From the NCBI RefSeq assembly GCF_900182705.1, contig NZ_FXTP01000007.1:1-64000 (forward strand): DNA of 64,000 bases, written 5' to 3'. Of this stretch, positions 17,450 to 25,069 are shown piece by piece; the first letter of the stretch is position 1, and the number at the start of each line of letters is the position of its first letter. A program made the translations under genes and the position numbers. This DNA comes from Gracilimonas mengyeensis (lineage in GTDB: Bacteria > Bacteroidota > Rhodothermia > Balneolales > Balneolaceae). The notes under the pieces were generated by a model. It was given only the letters and a program-made list of their open reading frames with translations, ran no database searches and had not been told where the DNA came from.

Positions 17450-17999
17450 AGTTTTCTTTTGTTTGATTACGGAGCCAAGATGAGCATATAGGCTATCGCA
17501 ATCGTACGAAATCACCAATTCGGAACTTTTGTGAGATTTCGGACTTTTTGGAAAGGAGGTTTTTACCCTTCCCAACCAACACCCCTCACAACCAATTCAA
17601 GAACTAATTGAATTGGTTGATCTCCCCTCAAGGGAAGAATTATTCCTTGAGGTTGAATCCATGAGGAGTTCTGGCAAGTAATACGACTATAGCAAACTAA
17701 TCCAAACCGGAAAGCAAGTCCTCCCTTGAGGGAGGTGCCGACCGTATGCGAGGCGGAGGCTGTTGTCGCCAAAGCATCTTTGCCTTTCATAAGCTCGTTC
17801 CCAACGACCTCGTTGGGAATGCCTCAGCGGGGCTCCCGGTCCGCATGGTTCGTCAACAACACAAAGCCCAAACTCCGGCAACCACCACAGCCATAGATAC
17901 CCTCCGAGCGGAGGTTTCCGGCAGTGCAACTCGTTAACCCCGGGCTGCGTCCGGCTTGCACCCAAACAAAATTCAACACCTCTGCGGACATACCCGCTG
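17450..17999. other. Non-coding gap with strong hairpin
   Basis: About 550 bp with no supportable gene. A perfect 12-bp palindrome CAACCAATTCAA/TTGAATTGGTTG lies at 17589-17619, next to CTCCCCTCAAGGGAAG and CTCCCTTGAGGGAGG boxes that also occur in the repeats near 27.3 and 27.8 kb. The right half is G+C-rich and borders the stop of the regulator at 18000. Confidence 0.55.
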
Positions 18000-19754
18000 C
18001 TACTTCTGCTGCTTTAGCCACGCCCGGGGTGTGGTACCGGTTTTCTTTTTGAAGTAGTCGTTGAAGGTGGATTTAGAATTGAAGCCACTTTCAAAAGCGA
18101 TCCCCAACAAGGTCAGATTTTGGTTGGATGGATCCAGAGCAATATCCTGGAAATATTCCAGCCGATGAGAGTTTATAAAATCATTAAAATTCATCTCTTT
18201 ATCCTCGTTGATAAGCCAGGATAGCTTGTTGGAACTGGTGTTCAAGTGATCGGCCAGCGAAGAAAGTGAGAGATCGGGATTAAGGAAAACCTGTTGTTCA
18301 TACATACTTTCGTCCAAAGCCACCAGGAGTTCCGCCCTTTCCTCTTCATCGGTAATGAGTGGCCTGGGCCCCGCTGACTCCTTATAGACATCACTCAATA
18401 AAGGCAAGGCTCCGGGAATAAAGCGACTCAGGTTTTCAAATCCGGCTTGGTCCTGCAGCTTCACCAAAAAAGGATCACAATCAAAACACATGAACTTGCC
18501 GTGTTTTTTTTCCAGACCGTGTTCCAGCATCTCAAAAGCCTGTTCGTAATTTTCTTCAAGCGTAAGAAAGTACAGTTGCCAGGCATGGATGGTCTCATCA
18601 GCTAAAGAAGGTATCGGATAATCACTCACCGGCACCCCATGATATAACTTATTCAAGGTTTGGTAATGCACCATAAAAGGATAATCCGCATAACCATCCA
18701 GAAGCTCTTCCAATTCATTCTTTTTATTTAACAAAATCAGGCTAGCAGCCTTCAGCTGTACGGCAAACATCCATTTTGGATCCTGACGGAGCACTTTGTC
18801 CATCTGTTGGATGGCCCGCTCATATTCCCCCGAAAAATACAGGATGTTCCCTTTCATGAAGGTATGATTTAATGAAAGCGGGTTGAGTTCCAGCGCCCGG
18901 TCAATATGGATCAAAGCCTCGCGGAATTGCCCCACCATAATGTACAAGCCCGCCACTGCTTCCAGAGCTTCCGTATGGTTTGGGTTAAGTTGCAGCAACT
19001 GCCGAAAATGCTTTACCGCATATTCATAGTCCCATTCTATCATGATCTCGGCTGACGCTTTTGCCAAAAAATATTCTGATGTCTGGTCGTTCACCGCTGC
19101 GGCTTTATACAGATATTCATAGACGCCGTCGACATCCTTCTCCTCAGAACTCCAAAACACCAGGTAGATATAACATTGAACAATACCATAATAGGCCCTG
19201 GAATTTTCAGGATCCAGTTGAATAGCCTTTTTGTAGAGCTTGATGGCACGGTGTAAGGCATCATTGTTCCATTTTAGCTGCTCATACCGGCCCTTCAGGT
19301 AATAATCATAGGCATCTATACTACTCATGGGTTCATCATGCAGGGATGATTGTAACTCAATATGACCAAAGTTCTCCCTGATTTTATCGGCAACCAGTAA
19401 ACTAATTTCTTCCTGCAGGTCAAAGATGTCTTCCAGCTTCCGGTCAAACTTATCCGACCAGATCTGAAACCCGTTATCCGTCCGAACCAGTTGCACAGAG
19501 ATGCGAACCTTCTGCCCCGCCCTGCGGATGCTGCCTTCCAGCACGGTAGAAACACCCAAAGCCTTCCCAATATCACGAATATCTACTCCCTGATTCTTGA
19601 AGGCAAAGCTGGAAGTGCGGGCCGTTACCTTTAATCCCTCAATTTTTGAAAGGGACAGGATGATCTCTTCCGTAATGCCGTCACTAAAATATTCGTCGTC
19701 CGGCTCCGGACTCAAATTCAGAAAGCGTAAAACGGCGATAGATTTACTGTTCAT
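18000..19754 (-). CDS. TolB/FlgO-like, TPR and AraC fusion regulator
   Basis: A 584-residue regulator with three parts. Residues 1-130 are the TolB-like domain often found beside adenylate cyclases and CadC-type regulators (SIAVLRFLNLSPEPDDEYFS, then GVSTVLEGSIRRAG). About 150-350 are TPR repeats (KAIQLDPENSRAYYG, LLQLNPNHTEALEAVAGLY). About 470-584 form an AraC-type HTH ending AFESGFNSKSTFNDYFKKKT. No transmembrane segment is visible, so it is cytoplasmic. A paralogue lies at 46653. The ligand is unknown; TPRs suggest a protein partner. The nearest possible target is the Vat-like gene. Confidence 0.87.
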   Translation of the reverse strand: MNSKSIAVLRFLNLSPEPDDEYFSDGITEEIILSLSKIEGLKVTARTSSFAFKNQGVDIRDIGKALGVSTVLEGSIRRAGQKVRISVQLVRTDNGFQIWSDKFDRKLEDIFDLQEEISLLVADKIRENFGHIELQSSLHDEPMSSIDAYDYYLKGRYEQLKWNNDALHRAIKLYKKAIQLDPENSRAYYGIVQCYIYLVFWSSEEKDVDGVYEYLYKAAAVNDQTSEYFLAKASAEIMIEWDYEYAVKHFRQLLQLNPNHTEALEAVAGLYIMVGQFREALIHIDRALELNPLSLNHTFMKGNILYFSGEYERAIQQMDKVLRQDPKWMFAVQLKAASLILLNKKNELEELLDGYADYPFMVHYQTLNKLYHGVPVSDYPIPSLADETIHAWQLYFLTLEENYEQAFEMLEHGLEKKHGKFMCFDCDPFLVKLQDQAGFENLSRFIPGALPLLSDVYKESAGPRPLITDEEERAELLVALDESMYEQQVFLNPDLSLSSLADHLNTSSNKLSWLINEDKEMNFNDFINSHRLEYFQDIALDPSNQNLTLLGIAFESGFNSKSTFNDYFKKKTGTTPRAWLKQQK

Positions 19755-19850
19755 CAGATTTGATTGACAAAAAGAAGGATACCTGATTGGTGAATTCAGC
19801 AGAAGATACTAATTCACGGGAAAAAGGCTTCGCCTTGTTTGCATCTATTT

Positions 19851-20263
19851 CTATTCCCTGTCCTTAACAGGAATGACGAATTTCAATCCGGACCAATTTT
19901 CATCAACTGCGCATACTTTAATGTCCACAAGTCCATGCTTTAACCCTGTTTCACGGACTACATTCCCGTTTAAGTCCGTTTCAACCTTTGATGCTTTTTG
20001 GGGCCAGGAAATCCAGAGCATCCCATTTTGCTCCATTTCCTGTTTTAGTTGTGTGATATCCTGATCGAGTACAGCCACACTTTTAGAGAAATAATGAATG
20101 AAATCCTTTTTGGTTTTAGGGTCAGTTGTGATGTTTATATCGGCGGGAAGATCAGAAAACAGCTCATAATAATGATCGGGCTCCTTATGATTCTTACTTT
20201 GAATCCATCCTTAATCCCCAGTTTTTTTGCCAACGGTGTTCCAGAGTAGCCGGCGGTTTTCAT
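19851..20263 (-). pseudogene. DUF3052 family gene with a frameshift
   Basis: Two frames together make one DUF3052 protein. The first starts at the ATG at 20263 (MKTAGYSGTPLAKKLGIKDG). The second covers 20078 back to 19851 (WISWPQKASKVETDLNGNVV, then GLVDIKVCAVDENWSGLKFV). They are joined near 20184, where one base is missing from AATCATAAGGAGCCC; restoring it gives an uninterrupted frame reading PDHYYELFSDLP. It is either a genuine single-base deletion or a sequencing error. The DUF3052 function is unknown. Confidence 0.75.
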
Positions 20264-20330
20264 TTTATCCCCTTTTTTGTTGCTAATGCTTGAGTTCCAC
20301 ATTGACATCTCCCATGCAGATCATGTTTAA

Positions 20331-20385
20331 TACTCTTTTGAGGTTGCACCTCAAAGCAAAAGTACTCGAAGGCTAAGCCTTCCGT
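20331..20385. repeat. Partial copy of dispersed repeat family D
   Basis: Shares CTTTTGAGGTTGCACCTCAAA and GAAGGCTAAGCCTTCC with the fuller copies at 28007, 35924 and 51358, but lacks their terminator hairpin. Confidence 0.65.
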
Positions 20386-20419
20386 CAGCTCAAACTATCA
20401 TACATAGAATGAAGGCAGA

Positions 20420-20617
20420 CTACATTTCTGGAAATAGCATAATTTCTTTTCTAAAAACAAGATCGGAAAGTTGTTTGCCGTTGGATAGCCTGTACATCGT
20501 CCATCGCATATCGGTCCATCCATCTGTCGCAAATCCGGTAAATGCAGCCACTCGGACCGGGGGAACCGTACAGGCATTCCTCCCAATTAGTTCGGAAGAG
20601 ATTGGAATAGAATGCAA
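20420..20617 (-). CDS. Possible small cassette ORF or gene remnant
   Basis: A 65-codon frame with a TTG start (TVPPVRVAAFTGFATDGWTD, DMRWTMYRLSNGKQLSDLVF). The sequence looks protein-like rather than repetitive, and it lies just downstream of an attC-like repeat, as a short gene cassette would. No family is recognised. It could also be a fragment of a larger decayed gene. Confidence 0.3.
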   Translation of the reverse strand: MHSIPISSELIGRNACTVPPVRVAAFTGFATDGWTDMRWTMYRLSNGKQLSDLVFRKEIMLFPEM

Positions 20618-20621
20618 ATTA

Positions 20622-20705
20622 AATCCTTAGAAACAAGTTTTCATCGCACCGTCCACGCTTGTCCCGATACACTTGTCGGCGTTCCGGTTTAAAATGCCTT
20701 ATTAC
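20622..20705 (-). repeat. attC-like palindromic repeat, copy 1 (divergent)
   Basis: Follows the OMP gene. On the minus strand it starts AAGGCATTTTAAACCGGAACGC and ends near GATGAAAACTTG. It shares the left block (AAGGCGTTTYAAA) and the GAAACTTG block with the copies at 21379 and 22152, but the right arm is not conserved. Confidence 0.5.
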
Positions 20706-20715
20706 ATGCTCAAGA

Positions 20716-21369
20716 CTAATTGAAATTGTAAGATAAACCCATTGAGACACCAAATCCGGATAGTTTTACAGGTACAGTAGTTTTATTTTCTTCCTTTACA
20801 TCAGTTTTTAAAAATCGGTAGTAACCCTTTGTAGTAATACCGATTGCTCTGTTTAAGTTTAGTCCTAGTTCCAGAAGTGGGGAAAAGGTTGGAGCATATT
20901 CTGATCTGAATTCTTCAGATTGGCCAAACCGATCCCTGATAGTTAAATAAGTAAGTCCACCACGTAAACCTGTTCTGAAATAGAGATTATTGGTTAGAGT
21001 TATTGGATATAGAAGAAATAATTCACCCGAAAAAATTCGAAGATCACTTCTAAAACTATTATCACATGCTCCATTTGGGCAAAATTCACTTCCATCAGAA
21101 TTTGATTCCATAAGCTTTCCAGTTAAAAAGCCAGTAGCTAATCCAGAAATGAAAGGTGAGGACAAAAACTTCCTTTTAGCTATTTCAAGTGAAAAGCCTT
21201 TAAGGTGAATGTTTTCTTCTGCTACCCCCGTTTGTACCGGTTCCTGATAAGGATTTTCCTGATTCGGAAACAGATCAACCGATAGATTGATTTGAACAGG
21301 TTGAGCTTTCAATGTCACGAAAAAGAAAACGTAAATGATTAATACAGGAACAGATTTTTTCAAGAGCAT
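20716..21369 (-). CDS. Predicted outer-membrane beta-barrel protein
   Basis: A 217-residue protein with a signal peptide (MLLKKSVPVLIIYVFFFVTLKAQ). Alternating hydrophobic strands follow, such as LYFRTGLRGGLTYLTIRD, SPLLELGLNLNRAIGITTKG and the last strand VSMGLSYNFN. It ends in an aromatic-containing beta-strand, as outer-membrane proteins do. The segment SEFCPNGACDNSF could form a disulphide. No named family is recognised. It begins 10 bases after the attC-like repeat at 21379, the spacing expected for a gene cassette. Confidence 0.7.
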   Translation of the reverse strand: MLLKKSVPVLIIYVFFFVTLKAQPVQINLSVDLFPNQENPYQEPVQTGVAEENIHLKGFSLEIAKRKFLSSPFISGLATGFLTGKLMESNSDGSEFCPNGACDNSFRSDLRIFSGELFLLYPITLTNNLYFRTGLRGGLTYLTIRDRFGQSEEFRSEYAPTFSPLLELGLNLNRAIGITTKGYYRFLKTDVKEENKTTVPVKLSGFGVSMGLSYNFN

Positions 21370-21378
21370 ATCGACCCA

Positions 21379-21480
21379 GCGTTTAAACGGCGCGGAGATT
21401 ATAATTTAGTTGAAGTAGCAAAATTAATTCCTGGCAATCAAGTTCCATCGCACCCCTCCTGCGTGCGATTTGAAACGCCT
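21379..21480 (-). repeat. attC-like palindromic repeat, copy 2
   Basis: On the minus strand it runs from AAGGCGTTTCAAATCGC to CTCCGCGCCGTTTAAACGC. The ends GCGTTTCAAA and GTTTAAACGC are imperfect inverses. An inner hairpin ATCGCAC/GTGCGAT is perfect. The block CTACTTCAACTAAATTATAA is identical to the copy at 22152. It separates the toxin-antitoxin genes from the OMP. Confidence 0.6.
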
Positions 21481-21498
21481 TGATAGGCACCGAAGGAA

Positions 21499-21792
21499 TT
21501 ACATTTTATAATCAGAAAAATCTTGCCGGAAATGACGAACGGTTAAAATTTCGATTATCTCAGGATTAATCTCATAGATTACCCCATAATTCTCATGAAC
21601 AACTATTTCTCGGATTTTGTCATTATTTGTTGGCGGAAATACTCTTCCTGATTCTGGATTTTTAGTTAAATTTTCAACTTTCTCTTCGATCAAATCAATA
21701 AGAGCTAAAGCAGCACCTGGATTATCTTCAGCAATGTACTCGAGAATTTCTTTGGTTTTGTTTCTTGCCGTTGGAGACCAAATAATTTTCAT
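21499..21792 (-). CDS. RelE/ParE-superfamily toxin
   Basis: A 97-residue toxin of the RelE/ParE fold. It begins KIIWSPTARNKTKEILEYIA, has the PESGRVFPP loop and ends with the typical strands IREIVVHENYGVIYEI and ILTVRHFRQDF. RelE members cleave mRNA on the ribosome and ParE members poison gyrase; the sequence alone does not decide, but LEYIAEDNPGAAL resembles ParE. Its start overlaps the stop of the antitoxin by 4 bp (ATGA), so the two are translationally coupled. Such pairs are typical stabilising cassettes of integron arrays. Confidence 0.9.
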   Translation of the reverse strand: MKIIWSPTARNKTKEILEYIAEDNPGAALALIDLIEEKVENLTKNPESGRVFPPTNNDKIREIVVHENYGVIYEINPEIIEILTVRHFRQDFSDYKM

Positions 21793-22070
21793 GATGAATA
21801 TTGTGATCTCAATTCGTTTATGAATTCATCATGACTTATACCTTCTCCATTATCTAATTCCTTTCGGGCAGCAGATAATTCTTCCAATAACTCAATCTTA
21901 TCCAACATTTTTTGATAATCTTCTACATCAATTAATACGGCAGAACTTTTGCCATGCTGAGTAAGAATAAGCGGTCGGCGTTTTGATTTCACATGCTCAA
22001 TATAAGAGGCAGCATTTGCTCGAAAATCGGAGAGTGACCGAATATCTTGGTCAAGTTTAATGTGAGACAT
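21789..22070 (-). CDS. Phd/YefM-family antitoxin
   Basis: A 93-residue antitoxin. The N-terminal DNA-binding domain has RSLSDFRANAASYIEHVK and RRPLILTQHGKSSAVLIDVE, the standard Phd/YefM signature. The flexible C-terminal region (from about 62) would bind the toxin. It is upstream of and overlaps the toxin, and normally represses the shared promoter. The 80-bp region between the start and the attC-like repeat at 22152 is AT-rich and probably holds that promoter. Confidence 0.9.
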   Translation of the reverse strand: MSHIKLDQDIRSLSDFRANAASYIEHVKSKRRPLILTQHGKSSAVLIDVEDYQKMLDKIELLEELSAARKELDNGEGISHDEFINELRSQYSS

Positions 22071-22151
22071 GGTGAAAATTTTTAATTATTGTTCTTTTTA
22101 ATGTACTAAATTCAGAACAAATTATTGTATTAAATATCTCGGAAAAAAGGT

Positions 22152-22257
22152 GCCTAACGGCGCGGTGATTATAATTTAGTTGAAGTAGCGATATTAATTT
22201 CTTGCAATCAAGTTTCAACCGAACCCTGTCCGCGTCCTTTTGAAACGCTTATACAGC
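22152..22257 (-). repeat. attC-like palindromic repeat, copy 3
   Basis: On the minus strand it starts GCTGTATAAGCGTTTCAAAA, continues with GGACGCGG, and ends CCGCGCC followed by GTTAGGC. GTTAGGC fits the integron R' consensus GTTRRRY. GGACGCGG pairs with CCGCGCC apart from one unpaired A, like the extrahelical base of attC sites. GGTTGAA and TTCAACT also pair. It contains the last 14 codons and stop of the gene at 22215. Confidence 0.6.
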
Positions 22258-22832
22258 ATTTTAACTTTGGTAAAGAATCTATCTTTTTTCCTTAACAACC
22301 AAGTTTTATGAAGTGGATGTATTTTTGAAATTAAAGATCTGATATTCTCATCAAACTCTTTCAGATTGTTGTTGTAGACAGTTATGGTTCTTTCAGGAAT
22401 ACCTCCAACATTATCCTCTTTTGCATAAACAACAAAACCTGAATAAAGACTATCTAATATTTTTAGCCTATCCTTAAAACCATATAGCTTTTTAGTGAGA
22501 AAGTATTGTCCTTTCTCGGCCTCCCATTCTGAAACTGAAGAAACAATAGAATCAAATTGATCTGGCAAATCTGGTGGATTTATTGGTATTTCGGTTCTCC
22601 ATGATTCGTCAATTTCAAATAAGCTTTGAACTGTCTCAATTAGACCTGCATTTCTCCATGCTTTTGAGAGCTCAATATGAATAATTCGATCTTCTAATAC
22701 TCTTCTTAATTCTGTGAAGGTCTTTCTGGTTTTTCTTCTTTCATTTACTAAATAAGCTATAAATGCTGTCATTGAGGATAATATCCAACCTGAAAAAATA
22801 TATAGGAGATTTTCGATTGTCTCGGGATTCAT
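22215..22832 (-). CDS. Unknown single-pass membrane protein
   Basis: A 205-residue protein with one transmembrane helix near the N-terminus (about 8-28, LLYIFSGWILSSMTAFIAYL). A basic stop-transfer sequence follows (NERRKTRKTF) and then a mainly helical cytoplasmic region with FTELRRVLEDRIIHIEL and KLYGFKDRLKILDS. No family is recognised. The basic C-terminus MLYKRFKRTRTGFG is encoded by the attC-like repeat at 22152, so the true tail may have been replaced during cassette formation. Confidence 0.65.
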   Translation of the reverse strand: MNPETIENLLYIFSGWILSSMTAFIAYLVNERRKTRKTFTELRRVLEDRIIHIELSKAWRNAGLIETVQSLFEIDESWRTEIPINPPDLPDQFDSIVSSVSEWEAEKGQYFLTKKLYGFKDRLKILDSLYSGFVVYAKEDNVGGIPERTITVYNNNLKEFDENIRSLISKIHPLHKTWLLRKKDRFFTKVKMLYKRFKRTRTGFG

Positions 22833-22891
22833 AGATTAGTTGGAATATTTATTAGTATATATCTAATGCTTTAAAACACCTTATAATACAG

Positions 22892-23737
22892 CTATTCATC
22901 TTTTTCCCATCTATATTTTTTTATCCAATTAATGACGTCTTTTTCATTAGCTATTTTTATTTCTTCACTCTTTAAGTCACTAAATTTTTTTGCAGCACTT
23001 GAGTATCTGCTACTCGAAATAGCTAGACAGCCATCCAAATTATTCGCTTTAGCTACACCGTACAATTCTCTTACTGTAGCAACGGACATTGCTTTTCTAT
23101 TCCTCCCATTTTTAGCCTTGTCAGGATGTTTACATTGAACACAAAATATCTTGGTTTCCTTATTATTGATTCTTGTGGCTAAGAAATCAATACCATCATC
23201 TTTAGTTGATCTATATAAATCCACATCAAAACCCATTCGTGCAAAAATTTCAGCCATTAAAGATTCAAAATCTTCTTTATTGACATCGAGAAGTACTTCT
23301 GGGTTTTCAGATATATTGTCAATAACATTTTGACTTATGTAATTCCGCACTGGAATTCTGCCTTCTTTGGTTTCATAATGCCTTTTAGAATACATAGTGC
23401 CAAACCCAATTCCATAGAAAGGAGTTGATACATCTAGAGGATTGATCGGTAGATCAATGTCAAATAAATCATAAGGAAATAAATGTAGTTCTTCAGATCT
23501 TATAAGCCCCCAACATAACCTGTGATTATCAGAAATAGTGGTTTGATCTTTCGGTAAGAACAATTTATTACCGTGAAGGCAATATCTTAGCGCTCCTTGT
23601 AATACCTTTCTTGTTCCAGCAGTATTTAGTTCTCCGGCAAAACCAACTTCTTTGAACTGATTTGTAGTTTCATCATATATCAGTCTTACTTTTCCCATAA
23701 AAAATGACTGTATTTCTAGAAAGCTGTATAATGACAT
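22892..23737 (-). CDS. Mrr-like restriction endonuclease
   Basis: A 281-residue protein. The first 145 residues are unassigned; the C-terminal part is a PD-(D/E)xK nuclease of the Mrr_cat type. FESLMAEIFARMGFDVDLYR is followed by DDGIDFLA (catalytic D184) and FCVQCKH (Q201, K203). The last acidic position is Q, the variant seen in many Mrr proteins. Mrr enzymes cut DNA carrying foreign methylation. It lies in the cassette-like array, 20 bp downstream of the gene at 23758, and its start codon is inside a 9-bp-arm palindrome. Confidence 0.82.
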   Translation of the reverse strand: MSLYSFLEIQSFFMGKVRLIYDETTNQFKEVGFAGELNTAGTRKVLQGALRYCLHGNKLFLPKDQTTISDNHRLCWGLIRSEELHLFPYDLFDIDLPINPLDVSTPFYGIGFGTMYSKRHYETKEGRIPVRNYISQNVIDNISENPEVLLDVNKEDFESLMAEIFARMGFDVDLYRSTKDDGIDFLATRINNKETKIFCVQCKHPDKAKNGRNRKAMSVATVRELYGVAKANNLDGCLAISSSRYSSAAKKFSDLKSEEIKIANEKDVINWIKKYRWEKDE

Positions 23738-23751
23738 TGCGCTTATACAGC
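23723..23751. repeat. Short palindrome at gene junction
   Basis: GCTGTATAA (23723-23731) and TTATACAGC (23743-23751) are perfect inverses. The same core, GCTGTATAA, begins the attC-like copy at 22152, and GTTATACAGC lies just upstream of the gene at 23758. It may be a collapsed attC-like site. Confidence 0.5.
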
Positions 23752-23757
23752 CAGTTT

Positions 23758-24669
23758 TTACTTTTCACGAGATTTTGTAATAGTACGCGCAATAAAACCA
23801 ACCCATCCCTTTTCTTTGCGATTTTTGTAAGTCTTTGCTAGCTCACGTACGCCTTGAATTCCACTCGTTATATTTGAAATTACTGGAACTTGACCTAAAG
23901 TGAGTGATGCTGCACCATCAACAATTCTTGCATTGCTAAATTCTGAGGAAGCGAGTTCAGCAACAATTCTATTATACTCGTCATTTAAATCTTGTTTAAG
24001 TGAGTCAAGTTCTTCAAATTTAGAATTAGTACTAACTTCTTGAATTTTTGATCTATAGCGCATTAATAAATTATCAGATCTAAGGTCATCTACAAAAGGA
24101 TGGTAGGGTCCTTCTAGAGACTGTAACGAAGGAATACATGGAGCTAAAAGTTTTTCAGAAGTTTGAAGTGTTAATAAACTTTCTTCAAAGGACATCATCC
24201 ACTTTGCATTGACGGAATTTTCAAGCAATTCCAGACCAAATTTATTTGCGATATAATGATCTACTAAGAAATTATCATAACTACCTGGAGTAGGATAAAT
24301 ACCTAGTTCCCCAAAACCTTGACTACGTCCATGATTATCGTAGCGAGCTTCAGGTAAAAATGCTTGGTGGATTGTTTGCTCCCACGTGTCCCAAGGAAAT
24401 TTTTTAATTTCAGGTGGGTCTTCAATTCCCTTTGTAAAGTCAGCAGATAGGCCATCTGTTAATAATTCTTCATCAACAAAGTGCACATAGTCCAATTTTT
24501 CCATGTTGTAGGGGCAAACAGATCGGCTAACAAACCATAACTCATCATAAAAAAGTAACAATGAAAAGGGAGATTCAATTATAGGCCCAGGACGTCCTCT
24601 TTCACTTTCCAAATCATAATAAAAACCAACTGGACTTGAAAAGCCAATAAGTGCTTTACGTTTACTCAT
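23758..24669 (-). CDS. Unknown cassette-type protein
   Basis: A 303-residue soluble protein from the ATG giving MSKRKALIGFSSPVGFYYD; an in-frame ATG at 24696 adds MLYSQEFIT and lies in the attC-like GTTATACAGC sequence, so it is not preferred. Notable segments are RPGPIIESPFSLLLFYDELW, WDTWEQTIHQAFLPEARY and a helical EELDSLKQDLNDEYNRIVAE, before a C-terminal GQVPVISNITSGIQGVRELA. No family is recognised. No catalytic motif stands out. It is AT-rich like the neighbouring cassette genes. Confidence 0.6.
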   Translation of the reverse strand: MSKRKALIGFSSPVGFYYDLESERGRPGPIIESPFSLLLFYDELWFVSRSVCPYNMEKLDYVHFVDEELLTDGLSADFTKGIEDPPEIKKFPWDTWEQTIHQAFLPEARYDNHGRSQGFGELGIYPTPGSYDNFLVDHYIANKFGLELLENSVNAKWMMSFEESLLTLQTSEKLLAPCIPSLQSLEGPYHPFVDDLRSDNLLMRYRSKIQEVSTNSKFEELDSLKQDLNDEYNRIVAELASSEFSNARIVDGAASLTLGQVPVISNITSGIQGVRELAKTYKNRKEKGWVGFIARTITKSREK

Positions 24670-24786
24670 AGTGATAAATTCTTGGCTGTATAACATAGTA
24701 CTGAGCAGATTTGCTAATCCGCAATAAGAAGCCGCATAATATTTTAAATCCCCCTAAAAACCAAGTAAACCCATGTTTTTTCAATG

Positions 24787-24820
24787 TTATGCGAATTTCA
24801 TTTCGCTGAAATTTGCATAA
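24787..24820. repeat. Strong hairpin at edge of cassette array
   Basis: Arms TTATGCGAATTTCA (24787-24800) and TGAAATTTGCATAA (24807-24820) match at 13 of 14 positions around a 6-base loop. The ends (GTTATGC / GCATAA) resemble integron recombination cores. Confidence 0.6.
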
Positions 24821-24845
24821 TATGGTCAGATAAATTTGTAAGGAG

Positions 24846-25010
24846 TTAGCTCTGGCTTGGTCTTACAAAGTAAAAATGCATCGCTCCGCCCTGTTCATTA
24901 AAGGACTCAAAGTAATGGAGATTGGCAACTGCGAGTAATTCATCCACAAGAATGAATTTCTTCACCACACCTTCAAAAAAATTGGTTTCACTGCCTCCAT
25001 AAAATCCAAT
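24846..25010 (-). pseudogene. C-terminal remnant of a lost cassette gene
   Basis: A 54-codon open frame without a start codon on the minus strand. It reads NFFEGVVKKFILVDELLAVA and ends NEQGGAMHFYFVRPSQS before a stop. It is preceded by a stop, so it is only the tail of a gene. It abuts the upstream region of the mannonate genes on the other strand and lies next to the hairpin at 24787. It probably marks the truncated end of the cassette array. Confidence 0.45.
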
Positions 25011-25069
25011 TTATAAGCTATATTGGAAGCAATAAATAATCTCAACTATTCAACAAATAACAATTACAT

